In this document: positions 44,490 to 52,715 of the stretch, piece by piece | Layout of the letters: every line of letters begins with the position of its first letter | How positions within the stretch are numbered: position 1 is the first letter of the stretch | Assembly (NCBI GenBank): GCA_040255465.1 | Contig: JBDZVA010000001.1 | Location: forward strand, 1,054,001 to 1,118,000 | From: UBA5793 sp040255465 | Lineage (GTDB): Bacteria > Planctomycetota > Phycisphaerae > Phycisphaerales > UBA5793 | Direction of reading: 5' to 3' | Length of the DNA: 64,000 bases | Notes under the pieces: model-generated | The model's database searches: none | Seen by the model: only the letters and a program-made list of their open reading frames with translations | What the model was told of the DNA's origin: nothing | Translations under genes and position numbers: made by a program

Positions 44490-45608
44490 ATGCCAGCAAA
44501 TCGGCCGACACCCTCGCCTTACGATCCTGACGCGCAGCCTCGCTGTATTGACTGCTACTACCCGCTGATGGGGCTCGAGAGCAACAAGTGTCCCGAATGC
44601 TCGCGGCCGTTTGATTTTCGCGATCCAACCTCGTTCACGCTCAAGCCGCCATTCGTGTTCTGGACGTTCTGGCTGCCGGGGTTGCTGCTGGCGATGGGCG
44701 GCGGGTTTGTCATCGGCGCACTTCTGATTTACTACGGCAACTGGGGTGCGGCGCTTTGGTTCGCCTTGCCGTTTGCGTGTGGTGTGATTCTCGGCTACCG
44801 CGTGATGGTGCGCTGGTATCTGCTGGTGCTGTTCTCGGTCGTGCTGCTGCTTTCGTGGGTGCTCGGTCTCATGTCCATTGGCATGGCTGGGGCGTACTGC
44901 GGCGTCGTGCTGGCGGTCATTGTGGCGGTGCCGATCTGCGTGGGGGTGATTGCGGGCCTCGTTCTTCGCTTGCGCCTCAAATCCAGTCGCTTCAGTCAGC
45001 GTGCCCACCTGCCTGTCTGGGTGATCCTCGCCTTTCCGCTGGCCTGCGGCTTCTTCGAGGGTCGCCCGCTACCGAGTGACGGCATCGAAGCGATTTCCAC
45101 CGAGGGCATCGTCGCGTACCCGGCCCAGTTGTGCTGGGATTCGCTCATGTTCTACGAAGATGTGCAGCACAAGGCGCCGTGGCTCATTCGCACCGGACTG
45201 GCCACGCCCGTTTCGACGAGCGGCGCCATCACCGGCGTGGGCGACCAGCGGACGTGCAACTACACCTATGGCCGGCTCGTGAAACAGGTCACGCGGTACG
45301 ATGCCGCGCAGCAACTGGACTTTGATGTGGTCGAGCAGTTTCGCGTCTATGAACACGATGCTCAGTTGCTGTCTGGTTCGTTCCAGTTTGTGGCTGTGGA
45401 TGAGGACACGACCAGAATCACTCTGACCACGACGTACCGTCCGAAACTTGGTCCGCGGTTCGCCTGGCGGCCCTTCGAACGCTATGCCGTGCATGGCCTG
45501 CACGCGCACGTGATCGAGGGCATTCGCCTCGAAGCCGAGAGGCGATCGAGGGAGGGCAAAGACCGAATTGGCGGCAGGGGAGGTGTTGATGCGCATCTCG
45601 GTGGATGA
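44490..45608 (+). CDS. Zn-ribbon membrane protein with SRPBCC-like C-terminal part
   Basis: The 372-aa protein begins with a zinc ribbon CIDCYYPLMGL...CPECSRPF (about 19-42), has six membrane helices (about 52-180) and then a soluble part of about 180 residues containing beta strands (LSGSFQFVAVDEDTTRITLTTTYRP) of the kind seen in SRPBCC/START-like domains. The reading end is Gly/Arg-rich. The next gene starts 20 bases before this stop, so they are coupled. A GAGAGG site lies upstream of the ATG. Confidence 0.85.
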   Translation: MPANRPTPSPYDPDAQPRCIDCYYPLMGLESNKCPECSRPFDFRDPTSFTLKPPFVFWTFWLPGLLLAMGGGFVIGALLIYYGNWGAALWFALPFACGVILGYRVMVRWYLLVLFSVVLLLSWVLGLMSIGMAGAYCGVVLAVIVAVPICVGVIAGLVLRLRLKSSRFSQRAHLPVWVILAFPLACGFFEGRPLPSDGIEAISTEGIVAYPAQLCWDSLMFYEDVQHKAPWLIRTGLATPVSTSGAITGVGDQRTCNYTYGRLVKQVTRYDAAQQLDFDVVEQFRVYEHDAQLLSGSFQFVAVDEDTTRITLTTTYRPKLGPRFAWRPFERYAVHGLHAHVIEGIRLEAERRSREGKDRIGGRGGVDAHLGG

Positions 45609-46131
45609 TCGCTGGCGGGTCATAGCGCGCATGCGGGTCGAGTGTGATGTTCCGCTCGAAACGGCGCAGAGTCTGCTGCGCGACTTTCGCACATTTCTGA
45701 CGACCGATCCGCTCCATCAGCGCATTACGTTTGATCATGGGGAGCCGGATGATCCTGAGACGATCCGCGGCGAGGCGATCACGATTCGCCACGCGATGCT
45801 TGGAGTGCACATTGATCGGGCGGGGCGCATCCTGCGCTGGCGGCCCGGTTTTGAGCTGGCGGTGAGCGACCTCTCGCGGCGCGGCCGGTCGGTGGGGTTT
45901 CCGCACATGTGTCGCTACGTGCTGAGCGAACGCCGGCCAGGCGGCCACAGCCTGCTCTATGAAGTGCGCGGCGTGTGGACGGCGCGGTGGGTGCCGCGCT
46001 GGATCGTAAGGCTGTGGCTGGCGTGGGTGATGGCGGCGACGCGCGGTCGAATGCTGGCGCATCTGGCGGCGCCGGCCTCGAGCCGCGGCAAGGGCACGAG
46101 TGGATCCGCAGGAGGCAACTATGAATTTTGA
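45589..46131 (+). CDS. SRPBCC-superfamily-like protein
   Basis: The 180-aa product starts MRISVDDRWRVIARMRVECDVPLETAQSLLRDFRTFL, which has the beta-helix-helix pattern of START/polyketide-cyclase-like SRPBCC proteins, and continues with antiparallel strands and a C-terminal helix carrying WLAWVMAATRGRMLAHL, suitable for lipid or membrane contact. No catalytic residues are evident. ATG 45589 has GGGGAGG seven bases upstream, while the TTG at 45568 lacks a site. It overlaps the genes on both sides. Confidence 0.75.
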   Translation: MRISVDDRWRVIARMRVECDVPLETAQSLLRDFRTFLTTDPLHQRITFDHGEPDDPETIRGEAITIRHAMLGVHIDRAGRILRWRPGFELAVSDLSRRGRSVGFPHMCRYVLSERRPGGHSLLYEVRGVWTARWVPRWIVRLWLAWVMAATRGRMLAHLAAPASSRGKGTSGSAGGNYEF

Positions 46132-46849
46132 CGAACTTCCAGTCAAAGACGGCTTCCGGCAGCGCGGCTGCGAGATGACGCGCATCGAGACTTTTACCGA
46201 TGCAGCGTTTGCGTTTGCGCTGACGATGCTCGTGATCTCCGTCGACCAGGTGCCCGGTTCGTACAAGGAGATGATGGCGCTGCTGCGCGACATTCCTGCG
46301 TTCATCTTCGCGGGCGCCATCATGCTCAACTTCTGGTACGCCCACCATACCTGGAGCCGACGCTACGGGCTGGATGATGTGCCGACCGCGCTGATCAGCT
46401 TCGCACTTGTGCTCACGACGCTGGTCTACGTCTTCCCCCTGCGCTTCATGGCGATCACCTTCGCGTGGGTGGCGAGCGGAGGCTATCTCGCGTCGACTCC
46501 ACCGGAGATTCTGTCGGGCGAAGTGAACACACTGATCCTGACCTATTCCGTCGGGTTCGTTATCATGAATCTGTGTCTTGTCCTGCTCAGTCTGCACGCG
46601 ATCCGATGCCGCACTACCCTGCAACTTAGTGACCTGGAGCAATTCGACACACATTGTGATGCGCTGGCGTGGACGATTGTGGGTTGCAGCGGCCTGCTGG
46701 CGATCGGACTGGCCGTTGTGCTCGGTCCCAAATGGCCCGGCATTCCGGCGTTCTCCTTTATGCTCCTGCCCATCGTCATGCCGATTTTCGGCGTCGTGAC
46801 GAGCCGGAAGCGGCGCGCAAGGTTTGGAGTCGAGAAGCAAGCGCGCTGA
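46121..46849 (+). CDS. TMEM175/DUF1211-like membrane protein, possible K+ channel
   Basis: The 242-aa protein has six membrane helices, the first with RIETFTDAAFAFALTMLVI (from Arg21), matching the RxxxFSDAVxAIAxTLL signature of bacterial TMEM175 (DUF1211). These are tetrameric cation channels with potassium selectivity. The second helix LRDIPAFIFAGAIMLNFWYAHHTW also fits. The Shine-Dalgarno AGGAGG stands before ATG 46121. Its TGA directly abuts the stop codon of the convergent gene (TGATCA). Confidence 0.82.
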   Translation: MNFDELPVKDGFRQRGCEMTRIETFTDAAFAFALTMLVISVDQVPGSYKEMMALLRDIPAFIFAGAIMLNFWYAHHTWSRRYGLDDVPTALISFALVLTTLVYVFPLRFMAITFAWVASGGYLASTPPEILSGEVNTLILTYSVGFVIMNLCLVLLSLHAIRCRTTLQLSDLEQFDTHCDALAWTIVGCSGLLAIGLAVVLGPKWPGIPAFSFMLLPIVMPIFGVVTSRKRRARFGVEKQAR

Positions 46850-47638
46850 TCATGTTTCCAATGGCGCCGATGGATCGACAACCAGTGCCTCGCCGCACTC
46901 GGGGCAGCGGGATGACCCGATCAATCGAATGTCGTAGTTGCAGCGCGGGCAGCAATAGGCAGCAAGTTGGATAGCTCGTTTGCGCCGCGGGTCGCGCCAG
47001 TTGCGGATGGAGAACGTGATCCATGAAGAGGACCACAGGCTGCACAGAAGCAAGGCCAGGAATGCAGTGTTGAGTGGAATGCCCGACCAGACAAAGCGAG
47101 ATTGAATGGGCTTGAAACGAAAACGCAGTTCGCCATCGCTCAGCGAGGTGACGCCAAGTGGTGGGTCAAAGGTGTAGTGCTGCAGCGTGTCCCGGGCGGA
47201 GGTGGCCAGCTTCAAAGCATCTTCCGGAGAGATCTGGCGATTGCGCTCGGGGATCAGTATCACATTCGGGTGCCGCCTCCGCAGCACCGTGAATGGGCCG
47301 AAGTATCCTCGGGCCACTTGCCGGGAGCCCCAGGCGAACGTGGCGACTTCGGCGCCCGCGGGCCAGAGGTCTGCGGGAGTTTGATTGTCAACGAGAACAT
47401 AACCATTCGTGGTTTCGATGACTCTTGCGCGGAGAAAGAGCAAGTCGGAAGTTTGAAAGAGGGTGTCCGCCGCGACGAGCAGGACTCCGATCAGTCCCGC
47501 GATGATACAAAAAGTGATCGACGAGAGCGTAAGCGCATCGCCGGCATCCATGTGCGGAAACCACTTCGAGCGGCGCTGCCACGAGGGCGGCGGCGGCTTG
47601 TCGTGGATCCGGATCGGTTTGTTTGCGTCATAGGGCAT
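46850..47638 (-). CDS. Membrane protein with C-terminal zinc ribbon
   Basis: The 262-aa protein has one membrane helix at about residues 43-66, a beta-rich soluble region and a second helix at about 195-215 followed by the C-terminal zinc ribbon YCCPRCNYDIRLIG...CPECGEAL. The zinc ribbon is at the opposite end from the proteins at 10347 and 44490. The ATG lies 10 bases inside the upstream gene's end (overlap), with a weak start site; GTG 47659 is an alternative. Confidence 0.78.
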   Translation of the reverse strand: MPYDANKPIRIHDKPPPPSWQRRSKWFPHMDAGDALTLSSITFCIIAGLIGVLLVAADTLFQTSDLLFLRARVIETTNGYVLVDNQTPADLWPAGAEVATFAWGSRQVARGYFGPFTVLRRRHPNVILIPERNRQISPEDALKLATSARDTLQHYTFDPPLGVTSLSDGELRFRFKPIQSRFVWSGIPLNTAFLALLLCSLWSSSWITFSIRNWRDPRRKRAIQLAAYCCPRCNYDIRLIGSSRCPECGEALVVDPSAPLET

Positions 47639-48248
47639 CGACCGCTCCGCTACCCTCACTCATTCGGACCGGGACCGATTCTGGTTGCAGCGGTTCGCGC
47701 GGAAACGTCCGTACCTCGCCGCATTCCGGGCACTGGACGATCGTGCGCGGCAGACCGCGGAGCCGATAGCCGCACACGGGGCAGAGGTCGTCGATGCCGA
47801 GTTCGCGGAGGGCTTGCCAGACATACGGCCGCATCCACTGCCGCGACAGCATCGGCATCGCCACAAGGTCGATGGCCATGGCGAGCACGTTGACGACGAA
47901 GCCCTGCCAGCCGACGAACGCAACGGTGATCAACAGCATCAACGCCGTCACGATGACGTACAGCGCCAGTATCCACGCATTGGCCGCGCGCGGCCGGCGA
48001 AAGGTGCGATGCCGTGACAGCGCCATCGCGAAGACGAGCGTCGGCAGGGCGATGAGTGGAGCGAGCGTGCCGGTCCAGTAGTAGAACACCACGATGGCGA
48101 TCCCGGCCAAGGCCAGAGTTGTGAGGTGCAGTGTGATGACCGGCCAGGGATCGTGATCGCGATGGAATGTCCGGTCGGCCTCCTCGGCCACGCGCTGCCG
48201 CTGCTCGGCGGTCAGTTCGACAACGGGGTTGATGCGGTGAGGCAGCAT
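47628..48248 (-). CDS. Membrane protein with C-terminal zinc ribbon, paralogue-like
   Basis: The 206-aa protein has four hydrophobic helices (about residues 39-130), then DDLCPVCGYRLRGL...CPECGEVRTF near 165-190, the same CxxCGYxLRGL ribbon as at 10347 but C-terminal. It overlaps the start of the neighbouring Zn-ribbon protein gene by 11 bases, so the two may act together. ATG 48248 or TTG 48275 may be used. Confidence 0.78.
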   Translation of the reverse strand: MLPHRINPVVELTAEQRQRVAEEADRTFHRDHDPWPVITLHLTTLALAGIAIVVFYYWTGTLAPLIALPTLVFAMALSRHRTFRRPRAANAWILALYVIVTALMLLITVAFVGWQGFVVNVLAMAIDLVAMPMLSRQWMRPYVWQALRELGIDDLCPVCGYRLRGLPRTIVQCPECGEVRTFPREPLQPESVPVRMSEGSGAVDAL

Positions 48249-48344
48249 GGCGTCCTCGGTGCGTATGACCGGCAATCGCGCGTGACGGTCCTCGCGCCGG
48301 TTGCGAAGCGCCGGGTCCGCGCTGCGCCTTGACCCGGCCTACGT

Positions 48345-49343
48345 TCAGACGCTTGTGAGGAAGCGCAGGTCGTTTTCGTAGAGCCAGCGGATGTCGGGGA
48401 TGCCGTACTTGCGCATGGCGATGCGTTCGATGCCCAGGCCGAAGGCGAAGCCGGACCACACTTCGGGGTCGTAGCCGACGGCTTCGAAGACGTTGGGATC
48501 GACCATGCCACAGCCACCCAGTTCAACCCAGCGCCACTGGCCGCGCACATTCATCTTGATGTGCATCTCGGCGCTCGGTTCGGTGAAGGGGAAGAACGAG
48601 GGCGTGAGTTTCACTTCCGCCTCGGCGCCGAAGTAGGCGTGCGCGAACTGCAGCAGCGTGGTCTTGAGATCGACCATCGATACGTTTCTGTCGACGTAGA
48701 GCCCTTCGATCTGGTGGAACATGAACGAGTGCGTCGCATCGACTTCGTCGGGGCGATACACGCGGCCGCACGAGACGATGCGCAGCGGCGGCTTGCGATT
48801 CTCCATCGCGCGGATCTGCACCGTGCTCGTCTGGGTGCGCAGCAGGTGCTTGCCGTCGATGAAGAAGTTGTCCAGCGGATCGCGGGCCGGGTGGTCGTCG
48901 GGGATGTTCAGTGCGGTGAAGTTGTGGTACTCGTCTTCAACTTCGGGGCCCGTCGCGACGGTGAAACCCATGCGGGCGTAGATCTCGATGAGTTCGTCGA
49001 TGGTGCGCGTCAGGACGTGTTTGCGACCGATGGTGAGGTCGAGGCCCGGCTCGGTGACGTCGAGCATCGGGCCGGCGGCCCTGGGCCTGGCGGTTCCGAT
49101 GGACGACTTGCTGGTTTCGAACGCGCCTTCGAGGGCGACTTTGACTTCGTTCATGCGCTTGCCGACGGCGGGGCGGTCGGCAGGGGCGACGTCCTTCATC
49201 GAGCCGAGCAGGCCCTTGAGGCGCCCCTTGGGGCCGATCCAGGCGAGGCGCCACTGCTCGAGGGCGGCAGGGTCGGAGACTTCGCCCAGCGCGGCGAGGG
49301 CCTGCGATTCGATCGTGTTGAGTTCGTCAAGGAAAGCGCTCAT
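48345..49343 (-). CDS. pheS: Phenylalanyl-tRNA synthetase alpha subunit
   Basis: PheS carries the class II catalytic core that forms Phe-tRNA(Phe) with PheT. The 332-aa protein contains the N-terminal coiled coil, motif 2 SCGRVYRPDEVDATHSFMFHQIEG and motif 3 GFAFGLGIERIAMRKYGI. pheT does not follow; two Zn-ribbon membrane genes lie downstream instead. ATG 49343 gives the expected N-terminus and lies 8 nt from a TATACT box. Confidence 0.97.
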   Translation of the reverse strand: MSAFLDELNTIESQALAALGEVSDPAALEQWRLAWIGPKGRLKGLLGSMKDVAPADRPAVGKRMNEVKVALEGAFETSKSSIGTARPRAAGPMLDVTEPGLDLTIGRKHVLTRTIDELIEIYARMGFTVATGPEVEDEYHNFTALNIPDDHPARDPLDNFFIDGKHLLRTQTSTVQIRAMENRKPPLRIVSCGRVYRPDEVDATHSFMFHQIEGLYVDRNVSMVDLKTTLLQFAHAYFGAEAEVKLTPSFFPFTEPSAEMHIKMNVRGQWRWVELGGCGMVDPNVFEAVGYDPEVWSGFAFGLGIERIAMRKYGIPDIRWLYENDLRFLTSV

Positions 49344-49357
49344 GGGAGGGGAGTATA
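49344..49357 (-). promoter_or_regulatory. -10-like box TATACT, 8 nt before pheS
   Basis: On the minus strand TATACT (49352-49357) is followed by the 8 nt CCCCTCCC and ATG, without a Shine-Dalgarno sequence. This is the closest match to TATAAT among the start-proximal boxes in this window. Confidence 0.5.
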
Positions 49358-49361
49358 AGCA

Positions 49362-49391
49362 AGCGGGCGGCGTCCGAGGACGCCGCCCGCT
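49362..49391. other. 14-bp inverted repeat directly upstream of the pheS -10 box
   Basis: AGCGGGCGGCGTCC (49362-49375) and its exact complement GGACGCCGCCCGCT (49378-49391) form a near-perfect hairpin. It sits where the -35 contacts of the pheS promoter would be, so it may be an operator, or a GC-rich terminator protecting pheS from the ribosomal operon upstream. Confidence 0.45.
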
Positions 49392-49428
49392 GAGATATCG
49401 GATGATCAAAGTCGTTGAGCCAAAGAGA

Positions 49429-49462
49429 CGTTTTGCGGCGACGCATGCGTCGCCGCGAAACG
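49429..49462 (-). terminator. Likely terminator of the rpsM-rplQ operon
   Basis: A 17-bp stem with a single G-T-type mismatch (CGTTTTGCGGCGACGCA against TGCGTCGCCGCGAAACG) lies 11 bases after the rplQ stop. On the minus strand TCTCTTTGG follows. It probably ends the ribosomal protein transcript. Confidence 0.6.
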
Positions 49463-49472
49463 ATGTGATTGA

Positions 49473-50015
49473 TCAACCTTCCGAAGCAGCGGCTGCTGCC
49501 GGCGCTTTGCTCTGCGCCTTGCTGGCGAAGTCGCGACGGCGCTGCTTGGCAACGCGACGCGGGGATCGGCGGCCGCCGATCTCCGGGCCCGACTCGTCGC
49601 CGACCAGTTGCAGCACGACGAGTTGCGACCCGTCGCCGATGCGGTTCTTGGCGAGTTTGATGATGCGGGTGTAGCCGCCCTGGCGATCGGTGTAGCGGGG
49701 TCCGACGTTTTCGAAGATGTGCCGGACCAGCTTGGGCCCCTTGCTCACTTCGCCGTAGCGGTCGCGCTCGATCTTGCTCTCGTCATCGCACATGATGCGA
49801 TCGCGGAGCAGTTGGATCGTGCGCCGTCGGGCGTGCAGGTCGCCGCGCTTCGCGAGCGTGATGATCTTCTCGACGAATGGTTGCACGGCCTTGGCCTTGG
49901 GCAGGGTCGTCGTGATCTGGCCGTGCTCAAAGAAACCGGCCGCCAGGTTGCGGAACATCGCGCGGCGATGTTCCGTATCCATCGAGAACTTTCTTCCATA
50001 CATACGGTGACGCAT
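49473..50015 (-). CDS. rplQ: 50S ribosomal protein L17 (bL17)
   Basis: The first 120 residues are ordinary L17 (MRHRMYGRKFSMDTEHRRAMFRNLA, VEKIITLAKRGDLHARR, GPRYTDRQGGYTRIIKL). A C-terminal extension of about 55 residues is rich in Arg, Ala and Lys and ends KAPAAAAASEG. E. coli L17 has 127 residues, this one 180. The start has GGAGTGA upstream. Last gene of the ribosomal run, 36 bases after rpoA. Confidence 0.97.
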   Translation of the reverse strand: MRHRMYGRKFSMDTEHRRAMFRNLAAGFFEHGQITTTLPKAKAVQPFVEKIITLAKRGDLHARRRTIQLLRDRIMCDDESKIERDRYGEVSKGPKLVRHIFENVGPRYTDRQGGYTRIIKLAKNRIGDGSQLVVLQLVGDESGPEIGGRRSPRRVAKQRRRDFASKAQSKAPAAAAASEG

Positions 50016-50051
50016 GACCGGTCACTCCTTCGTCAAGAGGCGTAGCGCCTT

Positions 50052-51074
50052 TTAGCGCACGCTCATCGTTTCAAGGTCAAAGCCCTCGGGCAGTTCAGCG
50101 CCGAGCGACAGTTCCATTTCTTCCAGTTTCTTCTTCACTTCGCGCAGCGAGGTCTTGCCGAAGGATCGCACCTTGAGCAGGTCGCTTTCGCCCTTGCTGA
50201 TCAATTCCGCCACGGTGCGGATGCGGGCCGCCTCGAGGCAGTTGCTGGCCCGGACGGAGAGGTCAAGTTCGTTGATGGGCATGCGCAGTTTGCGGAGCAG
50301 TTTTTCCTCGACGCCGGCGGCCGCAGAGGCTTCGGGCGAAACGCGGACGGTGCCGATCTCGGTGTACTGCACAAAGGGGTTGAGGTGCTTGCGGAGGATC
50401 TTGGCCGCTTCGACGAGCGACGTCTCCGGGCCGACAGTTCCGTTCGTCCAGACTTCGATGACGAGTTTGTCGTAGTTGGTCTTCTGGCCGACGCGGGTGT
50501 CTTCGACCTTGTAGCGCACGCGGCGCACGGGAGAGTAAATCGCATCAAGCGGAATGACGCCGATTTCCTGCTCCTCCATTGCCTCGTACTGCTCGGCGGC
50601 GGGGACGTAGCCGCGACCCTTGGAGACGACGAAGTGCATTTCGAAATCGACTTCTTCGGTGAGGGTGGCGATGACGAGGTTCTTGTTGTGAATGGTAATC
50701 GCCGCGTCGGCCTCAATGAGGTCGGCGGTGACTTCGCCCGGGCCGGTGGCGGCGAGGCTCATGGTCTTGGGTTCATCGCCTTCGAGTTCGACGACGAGGT
50801 TCTTCACGTTGAGGATGATGTCGGTGACGTCCTCGAGGACGCCTTTGAGCGTTGAGAACTCGTGCTCGGCTCCGACGATCTTCACGCTGCTGACGGCCGA
50901 TCCCTCGATGCTCGAGAGCAGGATGCGGCGGAGGCTGTTGCCGACGGTGGTGCCGAAACCGCGTTCGAACGGTTCGACGGAGAAACGGCCGAATGTGGGA
51001 CTGGCCATCGCGGCGTCCTGGACCACACGTCCGGGCAGTTCAAGCCCTCTCCAACGTACTCTTCTGGTGCTCAT
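50052..51074 (-). CDS. rpoA: RNA polymerase alpha subunit
   Basis: RpoA dimerises to start RNA polymerase assembly and contacts UP elements and activators. The 340-aa protein has the N-terminal domain (FSVEPFERGFGTTVGNSLRRILLSS) and the C-terminal domain (LDLSVRASNCLEAARIRTVAELISKGESDLLKVRSFGKTSLREVKKKL). ATG 51074 is chosen because AAGGAAC lies upstream; the longer frame to 51191 has no homology. rpsD, usually between rpsK and rpoA, is absent. Confidence 0.97.
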   Translation of the reverse strand: MSTRRVRWRGLELPGRVVQDAAMASPTFGRFSVEPFERGFGTTVGNSLRRILLSSIEGSAVSSVKIVGAEHEFSTLKGVLEDVTDIILNVKNLVVELEGDEPKTMSLAATGPGEVTADLIEADAAITIHNKNLVIATLTEEVDFEMHFVVSKGRGYVPAAEQYEAMEEQEIGVIPLDAIYSPVRRVRYKVEDTRVGQKTNYDKLVIEVWTNGTVGPETSLVEAAKILRKHLNPFVQYTEIGTVRVSPEASAAAGVEEKLLRKLRMPINELDLSVRASNCLEAARIRTVAELISKGESDLLKVRSFGKTSLREVKKKLEEMELSLGAELPEGFDLETMSVR

Positions 51075-51229
51075 GATCTTCGTTCCTTGGGCAGATCCCG
51101 TTGTGGGAAATCCGTCGGCTGATCGGAGACATTCACCTCTGCCCGAAGTGAAGCTCCTGCTGAGACCGGCGGAGCAGACAATCAGATGCAAGGGCTCGTC
51201 GAGACCGTTGGGCCGCGGCGAGCGAAGAC

Positions 51230-51607
51230 TTAGACGCGGCGCTTCTTGGGAGGGCGGCAGCCGTTGTGCGGCACCGGCGTGTGGTCCTCAATCGCCGTTA
51301 CTTTCAGTCCGGAGTGCGACAGGGCGGTGACGGCCGACTCGCGTCCGCCGCCGGGCCCCTTGACGCGGATTTCGATTTCCTTCATGCCGACTTTGCGGGC
51401 CTTTGAGGCGGCCGATTCAGCGGCGCGGGTCGCCGCAAAGGGCGTGCTCTTGCGAGCGCCCTTGAAGCCGACTGTGCCGGCCGAATCCCAGGCGATGGTT
51501 TCGCCGTTGACGTCGGTGATGGTGATCTGGGTGTTGTTGAACGTCGCGCGGATGTGCGCGATACCCCGGATGACGTTCTTGCGGACCTTGGCGGTCTTCT
51601 TGGCCAT
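51230..51607 (-). CDS. rpsK: 30S ribosomal protein S11 (uS11)
   Basis: The 125-aa protein shows the complete S11 pattern: IRGIAHIRATFNNTQITITD, GFKGARKSTPFAAT, KGPGGGRESAV and the conserved C-terminus DHTPVPHNGCRPPKKRRV. It lies 122 bases after rpsM and 155 bases before rpoA, larger gaps than usual for this operon. Confidence 0.98.
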   Translation of the reverse strand: MAKKTAKVRKNVIRGIAHIRATFNNTQITITDVNGETIAWDSAGTVGFKGARKSTPFAATRAAESAASKARKVGMKEIEIRVKGPGGGRESAVTALSHSGLKVTAIEDHTPVPHNGCRPPKKRRV

Positions 51608-51730
51608 GGATGAGCCCTTTCAGTTCCTGGCGTTGCCTTTTCCGCCGATGGCGGCAGGCAACTGGCTGATGCGCTTCGGCCTCGGCCATGAGGGGATCGG
51701 AGCGCGCTTGAGTTGTGGTCACAAGGCGCT

Positions 51731-52108
51731 TTAGGCCTTGATGCTCTTCTTTCCTGCGACGGTCTTCTTGCGGCCCTTGCGGGTGCGGGCGTTGGTGCGG
51801 GTGCGCTGTCCGCGAACGGGCAGGCCGCGACGATGGCGCTCGCCGCGGTAGCAGCGAATGTCGCGCAGACGCTGAATGTTCTGTGACACCTGGCGACGCA
51901 ACGTACCTTCGACGAGGTAACTCGAGTCGATGATGCTGTTGATGCGGCTTGCCTCTTCGCCCGACAAATCCTTGGCCCGCTTGGTCGGGTCAATGGTCGC
52001 TTCGGCAAGGATGTCGTCGGCGAACTTGGGGCCGATGCCATAGATGTACCGAAGCGCGTAGCGGATCGGCTTGTTGTCCGGGATATCAACACCAGCGATA
52101 CGTGGCAT
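51731..52108 (-). CDS. rpsM: 30S ribosomal protein S13 (uS13)
   Basis: The 125-aa protein starts MPRIAGVDIPDNKPIRYALRYIYGIG, typical for S13, and ends with GQRTRTNARTRKGRKKTVAGKK. GAGGAATGAG precedes the ATG. Confidence 0.98.
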   Translation of the reverse strand: MPRIAGVDIPDNKPIRYALRYIYGIGPKFADDILAEATIDPTKRAKDLSGEEASRINSIIDSSYLVEGTLRRQVSQNIQRLRDIRCYRGERHRRGLPVRGQRTRTNARTRKGRKKTVAGKKSIKA

Positions 52109-52158
52109 GTCTCATTCCTCAACGAACTCCGCACTCCGGCGGAGCGAACTCGTCTCAC

Positions 52159-52275
52159 TCAACCCTGGCGCTGTTTCATCCGCGGGTTCTTCTTGTTGAT
52201 CACATACAGTTTGCCGCGGCGACGGACGATCTGGCAGTCCAGCGTGCGGCGCTTGACACTCGATTTGACTTTCAT
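52159..52275 (-). CDS. rpmJ: 50S ribosomal protein L36 (bL36), cysteine-poor form
   Basis: A 38-aa protein, MKVKSSVKRRTLDCQIVRRR, ending NPRMKQRQG, in the usual place between infA and rpsM. The standard form has a CxxC...CxxxxH zinc site; here only Cys14 remains, so this is a C-minus bL36 that does not bind zinc. Such forms replace the zinc form during zinc limitation in some bacteria, but here it is the copy in the main operon. Confidence 0.93.
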   Translation of the reverse strand: MKVKSSVKRRTLDCQIVRRRGKLYVINKKNPRMKQRQG

Positions 52276-52370
52276 GACAGAATCCCTTCAGCCCGGCATT
52301 TCGCCGGTCGTTTCGCGAACTCAATAGTAGCCTTGTCCCTGCCGCTGCCAAGCCGATTCAAGCCCAATCC

Positions 52371-52586
52371 TCAGTAGCGGTAGGTGATGCGTCCCCGCGT
52401 GAGGTCGTAGGGGCTGAGTTCGACCGACACCTGGTCGCCGGGGAGAATGCGAATAAAGAACTTGCGCATCTTTCCGGAGACGTAGGCCAGGATCTCGTGG
52501 CCGTTTTCGAGCCGAACCTTGAACATCGCGTTCGGCATTGCGTCAACCACCTCAGCCTGGAGAACTATTTTTTCATCTTTCGCCAT
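52371..52586 (-). CDS. infA: Translation initiation factor IF-1
   Basis: The 71-aa OB-fold protein MAKDEKIVLQAEVVDAMPNA continues with FKVRLENGHEILAYVSGKMRK and ends SPYDLTRGRITYRY, identical in layout to InfA. ATG 52586 is preferred to the TTG-type start 13 codons upstream. Confidence 0.96.
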   Translation of the reverse strand: MAKDEKIVLQAEVVDAMPNAMFKVRLENGHEILAYVSGKMRKFFIRILPGDQVSVELSPYDLTRGRITYRY

Positions 52587-52715
52587 ACGTACTCCGCGGC
52601 AAGGCGGGTTTTCCCACTTTGCCAATCCTCAAAATTCGGAACGCGATTGTAGCCCACCCCCATTCACCTGGACCAGCCGGGCCAAAACCCTTGGTTCTCA
52701 GCGGCTTGGGGTGCG

